64,000 nucleotides of DNA from Xanthomonas sp. F10 (GTDB taxonomy: Bacteria > Pseudomonadota > Gammaproteobacteria > Xanthomonadales > Xanthomonadaceae). The stretch is taken from the NCBI RefSeq assembly GCF_014206815.1, contig NZ_JACHNP010000001.1, forward strand, positions 1,578,456 through 1,642,455, in the 5' to 3' direction. This document shows, piece after piece, positions 63,004 to 64,000 of this stretch. The translations under genes and the position numbers were made by a program. The notes under the pieces were generated by a model. It saw only the letters and a list, made by a program, of their open reading frames with translations. It had not been told where the DNA came from and made no database searches. Position 1 is the first letter of the stretch. Each line of letters starts with the position of its first letter.

Positions 63004-64000
63004 GGCGTGGCTCCCGCGGCCGGCGCCGCCGTGGCCTCGCGGTGCTGCTGATGGATCCAGCGGCGTTTCTCCAGGATCTCGTCGACCCGCTTGTCCAGTT
63101 CCCGCATTGCCTTCTCCTGCGGCTCACCGCCGCGCACCACCCGCTCGGTGGCCAGCCGCATCTCCTGCACGATGCGCTCCCACTCCAACACCTTCGGTGC
63201 CGGCTTGACCCGCTCCAGCTGATCGCGGAACGCATGCGCCAGCGGATCGTCGGCCAGCGACGGATACGCCCAGGTGCTGCGCCGCGGCGGCATGTCGCCG
63301 ATCAGCGCGTGGAAGCGCGCCTGGATCTGCGGCCGCGACAGGAACTCGATCAGCTTCCAGGCCGCGTCCTTGTGCTCGGACTTGCGGAAGATCACCAGGC
63401 TGGTGCCGCCGGCGATGCCGGCGCCGGGGCCGTCCGGACCGGGCAGCGGCATGGTGCCCCACTGGTCCTTCAACGCCGGCGGCTGCACCTTGCGGAACTC
63501 GCGGATGTTCCACGGGCCGGAGATGTAGAAGGCGTAGAAGCCGTTGAAGAACTCGTCCCAGACGTTGGAGATCTGCGTCTCCGACATCTTCGGCGCCCAG
63601 CCCTGGTCGAACATGTTGGCGTAGAACGCCAGCGCCTTGCGGAAACCGGGGCTTTCGAAGTTGCCGTAGTTGTTGTGGTCGCGCAGCAGCGGATCGGGCA
63701 GTTGCAGGCCCAGCGACAGCTGCTGCTCGAACTCGTTGAGCGGCATCAGGATGGCGTAGCGCTTCGGGCCCACGTGCTTCTTCACCGCCGCCATCGCCTG
63801 CTCCCACTCGGCCCAGGTCTGCGGCAGCTTGGTCACCCCGGCGTCGCGCAGCATGTCCTTGCGGTAGAACAGCAGGCGCGTGTCCACGTACCAGGGGATG
63901 CCATAGAGCTGGCCGTCGATGACGCTGGTGTCCCAGATGCCGGGGAAGTAGTCCTTCGGGTCGACCACCTTGGAGCGGTCGACGTAGGGCTGCAGTGGCT
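63000..64000 (-). CDS. Sugar ABC transporter substrate-binding protein, 5' end outside the window
   Basis: At least 332 residues. The frame is open to the window edge (reading LQPYVDRSKVVDPKDYFP at the start seen), so the signal peptide lies beyond. Family-typical segments are GIPWYVDTRLLFYRKDML, NEFEQQLSLGLQL, WDEFFNGFYAFYISGPWNIRE, AGIAGGTSLVIFRKSEHKDAAWKLIEFLSRP and VEWER-like VLEWERIVQEMR. This is the CUT1 solute-binding class. The GTG at 63968 is internal and not the start. The sugar is not predictable. Confidence 0.92.
   Translation of the reverse strand, partial: PLQPYVDRSKVVDPKDYFPGIWDTSVIDGQLYGIPWYVDTRLLFYRKDMLRDAGVTKLPQTWAEWEQAMAAVKKHVGPKRYAILMPLNEFEQQLSLGLQLPDPLLRDHNNYGNFESPGFRKALAFYANMFDQGWAPKMSETQISNVWDEFFNGFYAFYISGPWNIREFRKVQPPALKDQWGTMPLPGPDGPGAGIAGGTSLVIFRKSEHKDAAWKLIEFLSRPQIQARFHALIGDMPPRRSTWAYPSLADDPLAHAFRDQLERVKPAPKVLEWERIVQEMRLATERVVRGGEPQEKAMRELDKRVDEILEKRRWIHQQHREATAAPAAGATP

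Overview
The window reads as a chromosomal segment of a Xanthomonas-like gammaproteobacterium (Xanthomonadaceae). DNA is very GC-rich and nearly every base is coding. The gene orders comEC-exbB-exbD-msbA-lpxK, sdhCDAB-sdhE-ygfX-lolCD and zwf-glk-pgl-edd-eda are of a kind familiar from this family. Intergenic spaces carry GTAGGAGCGGCTTCAGCC-type REP elements and degenerate GGGAATC/GGGACCC repeats that I associate with Xanthomonas. Species cannot be fixed from the sequence alone. No phage, insertion sequence, CRISPR array or integrase was seen.

Layout. 1-8.2 kb: a TPR protein fragment, a DUF3142 lipoprotein, a large TPR-like exported protein, small membrane and secreted proteins, and a TonB-dependent receptor. 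8.25-9.4 kb: a secreted protein with the two-DTG architecture of pepsin-like aspartic peptidases. 9.8 kb: tRNA-Cys. 10-12 kb: a divergent NRAMP-type transporter and a SRAP/YedK-like protein that has lost the catalytic residues of its family. 12.3-25.6 kb: the most distinctive region. A sigma-54 activator (bEBP) gene on the + strand faces an eleven-gene minus-strand cluster with overlapping genes: UDP-xylose synthase, dTDP-rhamnose-4-epimerase-like enzyme, a glycosidase/epimerase fusion, a zinc dehydrogenase, a Gfo/Idh/MocA oxidoreductase, a GT4 glycosyltransferase, three tandem CgeB-type glycosyltransferases, a 90-residue acidic protein and a methyltransferase. The cluster is preceded by a textbook -24/-12 promoter. 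I read it as an inducible glycan-building system whose product is unknown. 26-31.4 kb: tRNA-Gly, pgsA, uvrC, an NHL/thioredoxin-like protein, a low-molecular-weight phosphatase and kdsB.

31.6-40.5 kb: a probable Fur-controlled siderophore receptor sits on the opposite strand between kdsB and lpxK-msbA-exbD-exbB-comEC (lipid A/Kdo biogenesis, envelope energisation, competence). 40.8 kb: a PRISE-type short-chain reductase, followed by 0.8 kb of REP-rich non-coding DNA. 42.6-49.2 kb: lolCD, ygfX, sdhE, sdhB, sdhA, sdhD, sdhC and a DUF1674 (SdhAF4-like) gene, so the SDH enzyme and two flavinylation/assembly factors lie together, with the Fe-S protein gene ygfZ divergent. 50-57.6 kb: a sugar-ABC ATPase divergent from a complete glucose-6-phosphate/Entner-Doudoroff operon. 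57.7-64 kb: a 1053-residue exported glycosidase-like protein and a sugar ABC importer (two permeases and a binding protein running off the window end). The importer has no ATPase next to it, and the gene at 50.1 kb is a natural candidate to energise it.
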